Part shown: piece by piece, positions 57,721 to 64,000 of the stretch
Layout: each line of letters opens with the position of its first letter
Position numbering within the stretch: position 1 is the first letter of the stretch
NCBI RefSeq assembly: GCF_012726265.1
Contig: NZ_JAASAG010000011.1
Span: forward strand, 124,001 to 188,000
Direction: 5' to 3'
Length of the DNA: 64,000 bases
Origin: Streptomyces sp. HNM0575
GTDB taxonomy: Bacteria; Actinomycetota; Actinomycetes; Streptomycetales; Streptomycetaceae
The notes under the pieces: model-generated
Seen by the model: only the letters and a program-made list of their open reading frames with translations
Databases searched by the model: none
What the model was told of the DNA's origin: nothing
Made by a program: the position numbers and the translations under genes

Positions 57721-57764
57721 CACAAGCCCCGGCTCCGGCCACCACAAGCCCCGGCTCCGGCCAC
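57721..57764. repeat. Perfect 22-bp tandem duplication
   Basis: CACAAGCCCCGGCTCCGGCC followed by AC occurs at 57721-57742 and 57743-57764, with a degenerate copy just upstream. Confidence 0.9.
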
Positions 57765-57800
57765 CACGGCCCCGGAGTCCCACAGCCCTCGAAGCCCGCG

Positions 57801-57817
57801 GGAGCCGTTGAGGCTCC
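57801..57817 (+). terminator. Stem-loop downstream of the fusion genes
   Basis: GGAGCC (57801-57806), loop GTTGA, GGCTCC (57812-57817), with flanking CCCG/CGGG that can extend it. Confidence 0.55.
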
Positions 57818-58128
57818 CCGGGCGCTTCCATGTGTCCGCGGGTTTCCCGCTCACTCTTCGCGGCGGCCTCACATCCCGCCGCCCGTCACCCGCACGGATG
57901 GTCCGCACCGTCCGTGAGGTGACGCGCGGCAGGACTTCCGCTTTACGGACATCGCCGCTGGTGCCGCCCACGAACCCCGTCTTCACGGGTGCCGCATCGC
58001 ACCCGCGGAGGGTGACGTGACGCCTCGTTCGTGGTGCGCTCGTATGGAGTGTCGCGTTATGACCGCTTAGCTCACATCGAGAAGGATGTGCGTCCGCGTT
58101 GAGTGGTTGCTGAGGTAAGGGGCTCGAA

Positions 58129-59196
58129 ATGGGTGCGTCGTCGCAGGAGTTCACCGTCGTACGGGGCCGTGGCTACCGGCCCGCGCAGGTCGACAGGGCG
58201 ATGGACGTACTGGCCGGCCAGCTGGAGGAGAGCCGGGGACGCATCGCCGGACTCACCGCGCAGGAGGCCGAACTGGCCGCGGAGGCCGAGCGGTTGACCA
58301 GCCTCGCGGAATCCCTGCCGCCGCAGACGTACGAGTCGCTCGGCGACCGCGCGCGGCGGCTGCTGTCGCTCGCGTCGGGCGAGGCGCGGACCCTGCGGGC
58401 CGGGGCACGGCAGGACGCCGCGAGGACCGCCGAGGAGGCGGAGGCCTACGCCCGGGCGGTCCGCGAGGCCGCCGAGGAGGAAGCGGAACTGCTGCGCACG
58501 GAGGCGGCGGCAGCGGCGGCCCGGCGGGTCGAGGCGGCCCGCAGCGAGGCCGAGGCGGTGAAGACGGCGGCGCGCGAGGCGGCCCGTGAGGCACGTACGA
58601 CGGCGGACGACGCGCTGCGGACCGCGGAGTCGGAGTGCGCGGAGGCGCTGGCCGGTCAGGAGCGGGCGCAGGCGGCGGCAGCGGAGGAGGCCGAACGGGA
58701 ACTCGCCGAGCGGCAGCGGACCGCGGAGGCCTACGTGGAGGAACTGGCCGACCGCGGCGAGCAGTTGATGGCGGACGTCCACGCCGGGCGTGCCGAGGCG
58801 GAGGAGGACGCACGCCGCTGGCACGAGGAGGCGCGGGCACGGGGAGACAAGCTGCTGGCGGGCGCGCGGGTGCGCGAGGAGGCCGTCGAGCGGGAGACCG
58901 AGCGTGTGCTGTGGGAACACGCGGAGCGCGCGGCCGAGATGAGGCGGCACATGGCACGGGTGCGCAGCACCCTGGCGTCGCTCACGGGGCGCAGGGGCGG
59001 TCTCGCCGAGGCGCTGCCCGAGGGCGAAGGCCGGACGGGGAGGCCCGAGGCGAGCGACCGGGACGAAATGCCGGGAGCGGACGGGGCGGAGGGCGCGGAT
59101 GCCGCCGACGGCGGCCGGTCCCGTACGGGCGGCGAACCGTCGGGCGCGGCCGAAGCGGTCACCGTCCCCGGCCAGGTCCGGGGACGCGACAGCTGA
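58129..59196 (+). CDS. DivIVA/FilP-like coiled-coil protein
   Basis: A 355-residue protein. The N-terminus EFTVVRGRGYRPAQVDRAMD resembles the membrane-proximal part of DivIVA-like proteins. Residues about 30-300 are an almost continuous Ala/Glu/Arg coiled coil (for example AEEAERELAERQRTAEAYVE), and the tail is low-complexity. In Streptomyces such proteins are often called cellulose-binding proteins (AbpS/FilP group) and act as filament-forming cytoskeletal elements; that role is inferred. AAGGGG lies 7 nt before the ATG. Confidence 0.8.
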   Translation: MGASSQEFTVVRGRGYRPAQVDRAMDVLAGQLEESRGRIAGLTAQEAELAAEAERLTSLAESLPPQTYESLGDRARRLLSLASGEARTLRAGARQDAARTAEEAEAYARAVREAAEEEAELLRTEAAAAAARRVEAARSEAEAVKTAAREAAREARTTADDALRTAESECAEALAGQERAQAAAAEEAERELAERQRTAEAYVEELADRGEQLMADVHAGRAEAEEDARRWHEEARARGDKLLAGARVREEAVERETERVLWEHAERAAEMRRHMARVRSTLASLTGRRGGLAEALPEGEGRTGRPEASDRDEMPGADGAEGADAADGGRSRTGGEPSGAAEAVTVPGQVRGRDS

Positions 59197-59452
59197 CGCG
59201 TGCGGGTACGGGAGCCGCGGCGGCGCGGCGGCCCGGCGACACGAGCCCCGTGCCGCCGGTCCCCGGCCCGGAGGTTGCGGCCCGGGGCTCCCCGACTTCC
59301 TTGACACGCCCGGCGGTTCAGCGGCGCCACGTACCGCACCTACCGCACCTGGCGCGAAGTTGCCCGGATCCAGGCGGTGTTGGGGAACCCCGTGCACCCG
59401 GGTGCCCTGTGCACCCGGTGACCCTCGTGCGCCCGGTGGAGACCGGCGCCGT

Positions 59453-61069
59453 TCAGCGGCGTCTCGCCCCCGCAAGCAGGCGGGGTTCGGCGGCCCGGTA
59501 CTCCGTGCGTCCGCGGTTCTGCGTGCGGCGGGTGCTGAGGAACGTGCCGAGCCAGCCGAGCAGAAAGCCCACGGGGATGCTGATCATGCCGCTGGTGGTG
59601 AGCGGGAAGACGTCGAAGTCCTGGTCGGGGAAGAGGGAACGGGGCGTGCCCGAGGTCGTCGTGGACAGGGCCATCACCACGATCGCCGCCGCGGTGCCGC
59701 CGACGAGCGTGCCCAGCATCCCGAGCCGGGTGAAGCGGCGCCAGAACAGCCCGTAGACGAGTGCCGGTGCGATGGCTGACGCGGCGATGCTGAACGACAG
59801 GATGATCAGGCCCCGCAGCGCCTTTCCCTGTACGAGCACGGCCAGCACGATCGCGGGCGCGCCCACGGCGAAGGCCGACAGCCGAGCGATGAGCAGTTCA
59901 CGCCGCGGCAGGGGCGAGCCGGTGCGGGACATCACCCCGGCGTACAGGTCGTGGGCGAGGGAGTTGCCGCAGGCGAGGATCATGCCGGCGACGGACGAGA
60001 GCAGCGTGAGGAAGACGGCCGTCGAGACGGTGGTGAAGACGAACGTCGACAGCGCGGGGGAGTCGGCGAGGATCGCTCGCGCCAGCCGCAGGATGGCCGT
60101 GCTGCCCTCGGGGTCGCCCGCCGCGATGTTCTCCCGGCCGAGGAGGGCGGTCGCTCCGGCGCCGATGACGGCGATGAGGACGGCGAAGACGGCCATGATC
60201 ATCACGGCGTACGACATGGACCGGCGGATGGCCTGCGCGTTCTTCGCGGTGTACATGCGCATCGTGACGTGCGGCAGGCACGCGGCGCCGAAGACGACGG
60301 TCAGCGAACTGGCGATCAGATCGGCCTTGCCGATCCGCGTGGGGGCGATCAGCAGCCCGGAGCGTGCGTACGCGGCCCCGCGCCCGCTGCCGGTGTCGGC
60401 GAGGGTGACCAGCCGGGAGGGGTCCCAGCCCACCTTGTCCATGACGAGCAGGGCGAGCATCAGCGAGGCGCCGAAGAGGACCACGAGCTTGATGATGTGG
60501 ATGAGCGCCGTGCCCTTCATCCCGCCGATCGCGGCGTAGCCGATCATGAGCCCGCCGAGGGCGACGGTGGTGACCGTCTGCACGGAGGAGCCCTCGAAGC
60601 CGAGGACGAGGGTGACGAGCTGACCGGCGCCGGAGAGCTGGAAGACCATCAGCGGGAGCAGCGCGGCGAGGGTGACGCCGGTCGCGGCGAGCCGTACGAG
60701 GCGGCTGGGGGAGCGGTGGGTGAGGGCGTCTCCCATGGTGAACCGGCCCGCGTTGCGCAGGGGTTCGGCCAGCAGGACCATCAGCAGCAGCAGGGACAGC
60801 GCCGTGGACAGGGCGAGGACGAGGCCGTCGAAGCCGGTGAGGGCGATGATGCCGATGGTGGACAGCACGGTCGCGGCGGAGATGTAGTCGCCGGCGATGG
60901 CGAAGCCGTTGCGCACCGGTGCGAGAGTGCGGAAGCCGGTGTAGAACTCGTCGAGGTCGTCGCGTTCGGCGCTGGTCATGATGCAAAGCAGCAGCGTGAC
61001 GCTGACGAGGGCGGCGAAGATGGCGAACGAGAGGGACTGCGAATCGGGGTCCACGGCGCTGGGGTTCAA
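59453..61069 (-). CDS. Sodium:solute symporter (cation/acetate symporter-like)
   Basis: A 538-residue SSS-family transporter with about 13 hydrophobic segments. The early motif TGFRTLAPVRNGFAIAGDYI, then SAATVLSTIG and GCTALIHIIK-like sequence (GTALIHIIKLVVL), places it near ActP-type acetate/monocarboxylate symporters. It starts at TTG 61069, which overlaps the stop of the DUF485 gene (TTGA) and has GAGGA upstream. DUF485 plus this symporter is the usual pair (as yjcH-actP). The exact substrate is uncertain. Confidence 0.92.
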   Translation of the reverse strand: MNPSAVDPDSQSLSFAIFAALVSVTLLLCIMTSAERDDLDEFYTGFRTLAPVRNGFAIAGDYISAATVLSTIGIIALTGFDGLVLALSTALSLLLLMVLLAEPLRNAGRFTMGDALTHRSPSRLVRLAATGVTLAALLPLMVFQLSGAGQLVTLVLGFEGSSVQTVTTVALGGLMIGYAAIGGMKGTALIHIIKLVVLFGASLMLALLVMDKVGWDPSRLVTLADTGSGRGAAYARSGLLIAPTRIGKADLIASSLTVVFGAACLPHVTMRMYTAKNAQAIRRSMSYAVMIMAVFAVLIAVIGAGATALLGRENIAAGDPEGSTAILRLARAILADSPALSTFVFTTVSTAVFLTLLSSVAGMILACGNSLAHDLYAGVMSRTGSPLPRRELLIARLSAFAVGAPAIVLAVLVQGKALRGLIILSFSIAASAIAPALVYGLFWRRFTRLGMLGTLVGGTAAAIVVMALSTTTSGTPRSLFPDQDFDVFPLTTSGMISIPVGFLLGWLGTFLSTRRTQNRGRTEYRAAEPRLLAGARRR

Positions 61070-61515
61070 CGGCGTTCCTCCTCGCTCTCGCGCTGTTCCT
61101 CGTCGGCTATGCGTACCCGGTGGGAGATGTGGTCGACGGTGGCGCGGGCGAAGAGTTCGTAGGTGACGATCGTCAGCAGCGTTATCGGGATCAGCAGCAG
61201 CCCGAGGAAGACGCCGAGGTTCACGGAGCCGGCCACGGACTTCGCCATGAGATCGGGGAGATAGGCGGCCATGGCGAGATAGACGGTGAAGTAGCCGAGC
61301 ACGGCCAGCGTCATGCTGCGGCGCAGCCAGCGGTAGGCGCTGCGCAGGCGCACGAGTTCGGTGTCGGCGTGCGCGGGGACGCTGGGTGCGTGCGTGGGCG
61401 GCGGGCTGTAGGCGGGGCGCGGAGGGTGGTGGGGTCGCGGCGGATACGAGGGTGCGGATCGGTACGGACGGTAGTCGTCGCGATATCCGTATTGCTCGCC
61501 GTTGTCGAACGCCAT
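61066..61515 (-). CDS. DUF485 domain membrane protein
   Basis: A 149-residue protein. A Pro/Tyr/His-rich N-terminus of about 50 residues precedes the DUF485 core with two membrane segments (MTLAVLGYFTVYLAMAAYLP, VFLGLLLIPITLLTIVTYEL). A charged C-terminus follows. The normal DUF485 size is about 100 residues, so the N-terminus is an extension. It is translationally coupled to the symporter and is probably an accessory of it. Confidence 0.9.
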   Translation of the reverse strand: MAFDNGEQYGYRDDYRPYRSAPSYPPRPHHPPRPAYSPPPTHAPSVPAHADTELVRLRSAYRWLRRSMTLAVLGYFTVYLAMAAYLPDLMAKSVAGSVNLGVFLGLLLIPITLLTIVTYELFARATVDHISHRVRIADEEQRESEEERR

Positions 61516-61845
61516 GCGAGCCTCCCCTCCGTACGGGGTCGAACGCCCGAGGTTGAGCGCACGTTACTGGCGAGTGTCGCGCGCTTGGAAGAGCCGTGGG
61601 AAAACCTGTCACATTTCCAACATCGTTACTGAAGGTAATGGCAGGCCCGTGGCGGTTAGTTGGGGCCCGGAGGGGCCGCGCGGTACGGCCCTTCCCATAT
61701 GTTTCCGGGGCCCGCCGGATCCGGTGCGGCGGGCCGGAGGGCGGCGGCGCCGCGTACCGGAAGCGGCTCCCCTAGGGGTCTCCCCGGCGGTCCGGCGTGG
61801 CGCGGAATCGTCCTGGAGCAGGAGGAGGGGACCTGCGGCGGCGCA

Positions 61846-61851
61846 TAGGCT
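61846..61851 (+). promoter_or_regulatory. -10-like box (TAGGCT) before a possible leaderless GTG
   Basis: TAGGCT with 6 nt to a GTG at 61858, the same box and spacing type seen elsewhere in the window. It could drive the relic ORF or the ABC transporter leader. Confidence 0.35.
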
Positions 61852-62265
61852 CTCGTCGTGGAGCCGGACGAGGACGCCCGGCCCGGCCAGGACCCGCCGG
61901 CAGGGGTGGGGCCGGCCCCCGTAGCGGAAGAGGTGCGGGCACCATCGCGGCGCGCGGCGGGCGGAGGAAGACTCCTGTCGAAGCCCACTCGGACACGTAC
62001 TCGTCACCCACGGACGGGCCGGAACCCCGGGCCCCACGGCCCGGTTCACGGCCCACCACGCGACAACGCTCACTCACGACGGGGCGGCGTCCTGCCGTAC
62101 GCCCGTACCGCGCGGGAGCGCGCAGCCGTAAGCCGCGGACACGACGCGGCACTTGCCGCAAGGCACCTGACACCGGGCACCAGGCACCTGACGCAAGACA
62201 TCCAGGCACCAGGCACCGGGCACCAGGCATCTGGCACCTGACGTAAGACACCTGACACGGCACAT

Positions 62266-62310
62266 CGGACAAGAACACACCGGACAAGAACACACCGGAC
62301 AAGAACACAC
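62266..62310. repeat. Perfect 15-bp tandem repeat (x3) upstream of the ABC transporter
   Basis: CGGACAAGAACACAC is repeated at 62266-62280, 62281-62295 and 62296-62310, about 105 bp before the ATPase start, followed by degenerate CGGA(C/A)-type repeats. Confidence 0.92.
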
Positions 62311-62414
62311 CGGACGCGGAACGCCGGATGCGGAACAACGGACGCGACGCGGAACACCGGCACCACACAGCGGATCACGGGATCAAGGGATCACCGGACG
62401 GGGAGAGGAAGCAC

Positions 62415-63428
62415 ATGATGAGGACGGCGGCAGCGGACCCCAGGAGCGGGGGCAGCGGGGCGCGTTCGGCCGTCGCGGCCTCCGCCCGGCAGCTGGTCAA
62501 GGCCTACGGGCAGGGCGAGACGCGGGTCGTCGCGCTCGACCGTGTCGACGTGGACATCGAGCGCGGAGCGTTCACCGCGATCATGGGGCCCTCGGGTTCC
62601 GGCAAGTCGACGCTGATGCACTGCCTCGCGGGTCTGGACTCGGTCACCGAGGGACGCATCAGGGTCGGCGGGCAGGAGATCACCGGTCTGAAGGACAAGA
62701 AGCTGACGCGGCTGCGGCGCGACAGGATCGGCTTCATCTTCCAGGCGTTCAATCTGCTGCCCACGCTCGACGCCCTGGAGAACATCACCCTTCCCATGGA
62801 CATCGCGGGCCGTAAGCCCGACAAGCAGTGGCTGGAGACGGTCATCGCGACCGTCGGCCTGGAGGGGCGGCTCTCGCACCGGCCCAGCCAGCTCTCCGGC
62901 GGCCAGCAGCAACGGGTCGCAGTGGCAAGGGCGTTGGCGTCCCGGCCGGAGATCGTCTTCGCCGACGAGCCGACCGGCAACCTCGACTCCCGTGCGGGTG
63001 CGGAGATGCTGGGCTTCCTGCGCCGCTCCGTCGACGAGCTGGGGCAGACCATCGTGATGGTCACGCACGACCCGGTGGCCGCCGCGTACGCGGACCGTGT
63101 GCTGTACCTCGCGGACGGGCGGATCGTCGACGAGATGCACCGGCCGACGGCCGAGGCCGTACTGGAGAAGATGCTGCGCCTCGCGGAGAGCACGGGGCCG
63201 GGCGCGGATTCGGGCCCGGGTTCGGGAGTGGGTCCGGGCGCCGCTGCGGGCCGGGGCGCGGTCCCGGAGGGCCTCGCCGCGTTCGACGTGCCCGAGGAGC
63301 CCTTCCAGGGCGCCGGCGGTTACGACTCCGGCGGTTACGACTCCCGCGGCTATGACTCTCGCGGCCACGACTCCTTCGACGCGTTCGGCGCGAAGGCCGG
63401 CGACGGCATCGACGGGGGCCGGCCGTGA
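62415..63428 (+). CDS. ABC transporter ATP-binding protein (MacB/LolD type)
   Basis: A 337-residue ATPase. Walker A is MGPSGSGKSTLMH, the Q-loop is FIFQAFNLLPTLDALENI (typical of LolD/MacB/FtsE), the signature is LSGGQQQRVAVARAL, Walker B is IVFADEPTGNLDS and the H-loop is MVTHDP. The C-terminal 60 residues are Gly-rich with YDS-x repeats. GAGAGGA precedes the ATG at 62415, and a second ATG follows directly. It is coupled by GTGA to the permease gene. Such pairs export peptides, lipids or act in envelope stress. Confidence 0.94.
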   Translation: MMRTAAADPRSGGSGARSAVAASARQLVKAYGQGETRVVALDRVDVDIERGAFTAIMGPSGSGKSTLMHCLAGLDSVTEGRIRVGGQEITGLKDKKLTRLRRDRIGFIFQAFNLLPTLDALENITLPMDIAGRKPDKQWLETVIATVGLEGRLSHRPSQLSGGQQQRVAVARALASRPEIVFADEPTGNLDSRAGAEMLGFLRRSVDELGQTIVMVTHDPVAAAYADRVLYLADGRIVDEMHRPTAEAVLEKMLRLAESTGPGADSGPGSGVGPGAAAGRGAVPEGLAAFDVPEEPFQGAGGYDSGGYDSRGYDSRGHDSFDAFGAKAGDGIDGGRP

Positions 63429-64000
63429 CCGTGTTCAAGGCATCCCTGCGCAACTTCTTCGCGCACAAGGGGAGGATGGCGCTCAGCGCCGTCGCCGTGC
63501 TGCTGTCCGTCGCGTTCGTGTGCGGCACGCTCGTCTTCACCGACACGATGAACACCACCTTCGACCGGCTCTTCGCCGCCACGTCGGCCGATGTGACCGT
63601 CGGCCCCAAGAAGGAGAAGGAACAGGCGGGCGGCGCCGGGCAGTCCGCCGCCAGGCCCCGTACGCTGCCGGATTCCGCGCTCGCGAAGGTACGCCGGACC
63701 GAGGGCGCCGAGTCCGCCGAGGGCGTGGTCTCCAGCGAACAGGTCACCGTCGTCGACGGTGACGACAAGAACATCGGCTCCACCACCGGAGCCCCCACCA
63801 TCGCCGCCAACTGGACCTCGAACGCCCACCGGACGATGAAGGTGACCTCGGGCCACGCCCCGCGCGACGGGTCCGAGGTGATGGTCGACGCCGACACGGC
63901 GAAGAAGCGGCACATCCGGATCGGCGACGAGCTGCGGACCGTCGTCGCCACCGGCGACTTCTCCGCGCGGGTCTCCGGCATCGCCACGTTCCAGGTCACC
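63425..64000 (+). CDS. FtsX/MacB-like ABC transporter permease (partial, 5' end)
   Basis: The first 192 codons, cut by the window end. The start is MTVFKASLRNFFAHKGRMAL, followed by a membrane segment (SAVAVLLSVAFVCGTLVFTD) and an extracellular part (TFDRLFAATSADVTVGPKK), the pattern of the MacB-type periplasmic core/FtsX permease. The GTG overlaps the ATPase stop (GTGA). The remaining transmembrane domain would lie beyond 64000. Confidence 0.92.
   Translation, partial: MTVFKASLRNFFAHKGRMALSAVAVLLSVAFVCGTLVFTDTMNTTFDRLFAATSADVTVGPKKEKEQAGGAGQSAARPRTLPDSALAKVRRTEGAESAEGVVSSEQVTVVDGDDKNIGSTTGAPTIAANWTSNAHRTMKVTSGHAPRDGSEVMVDADTAKKRHIRIGDELRTVVATGDFSARVSGIATFQVT

Larger units (their letters stand above)
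57666..58128. other. 463-bp spacer with repeats and terminator
   Basis: No gene is supported. It holds a 22-bp tandem repeat (57721-57764), a stem-loop (57801-57817), and an AT-richer promoter-like stretch near 58020-58110 before the coiled-coil gene. Confidence 0.5.
61516..62414. other. 899-bp region without a convincing gene; repeats and a possible relic ORF
   Basis: A GTG at 61858 lies 6 nt after a TAGGCT box and opens a frame to 62241 (127 residues). The first 25 codons look plausible, but the rest is unstructured Arg/His/Pro sequence. The zone 62150-62260 is full of GGCACC(T/G)G-type short repeats, followed by a 15-bp tandem array. I read it as a decayed gene or noncoding leader, without proof. 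Confidence 0.45.

Overview
The window is high-GC actinobacterial DNA, almost certainly from Streptomyces or a close relative. The grounds are GC-rich third codon positions, many GTG and TTG starts, frequent 4-bp ATGA/GTGA/TTGA start-stop overlaps, apparently leaderless promoters with a TAnnnT -10 box, and Streptomyces-typical families: an anti-sigma-like ATPase/XRE-DUF5753/DUF397 trio, a Rpf with DUF348 and G5 domains, SUKH proteins, and a galT-galE-galK operon. There is no rRNA, insertion sequence, prophage or CRISPR array. The only RNA gene seen is one tRNA-Gln.

Layout. 1-3.1 kb: accessory regulators (partial ATP-binding protein with two TTA codons, XRE/DUF5753 regulator, DUF397 protein), then a Methyltransf_19-type methyltransferase coupled to a small protein of unknown function. 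3.1-10.5 kb: an SDR, a PucR-type regulator and a divergent run of acyl-adenylating enzyme, DUF3556 membrane protein and FAD oxidoreductase, an uncharacterised cluster with repeated GTGACG elements in its control regions. 10.5-25.9 kb: housekeeping genes, with tatD-rpf-rsmA-ispE on the minus strand, rsmI, a protein mannosyltransferase, a penicillin-binding transpeptidase, YbaK, an EamA transporter and an ABC-F protein. An 884-bp repeat-rich gap separates tatD from rsmI. 26-34 kb: a PQQ-propeller membrane protein, then the galactose (Leloir) operon bracketed by two odd LuxR-type regulators, one with a degenerate receiver and one with a long insert in its receiver. 34-43 kb: SDR, MarR with divergent trans-aconitate methyltransferase, VOC protein, proline iminopeptidase, desaturase-TetR pair, and PEP carboxylase. 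43-49.5 kb: pth, rplY, prs, glmU, tRNA-Gln and an unusual HTH protein with a LAGLIDADG-like segment, all on the minus strand.

49.7-59.2 kb: a histidine kinase without a visible partner, then a dense SUKH/toxin-type island. It holds a YwqJ-like deaminase with a SUKH-3 protein, a lipoprotein, a WHH-nuclease-like/SUKH fusion, and an Imm35-like/deaminase/SUKH-4 fusion, followed by a DivIVA/FilP-like coiled-coil protein. 59.4-64 kb: a sodium:solute symporter coupled to a DUF485 protein, a 0.9-kb repeat-rich gap, and an ABC transporter (ATPase plus the start of its permease) running off the end.

Two signals cut across the annotation. First, at four genes a short tandem duplication (11-20 bp unit) spans the stop codon and repeats downstream. 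Many enzymes also carry low-complexity inserts or tails encoded by short repeats, so local repeat expansion seems common in this genome. Second, the 51-58 kb island contains toxin-like catalytic motifs fused to or paired with immunity-type domains and without secretion signals, which makes it the best candidate for an undescribed intracellular system.
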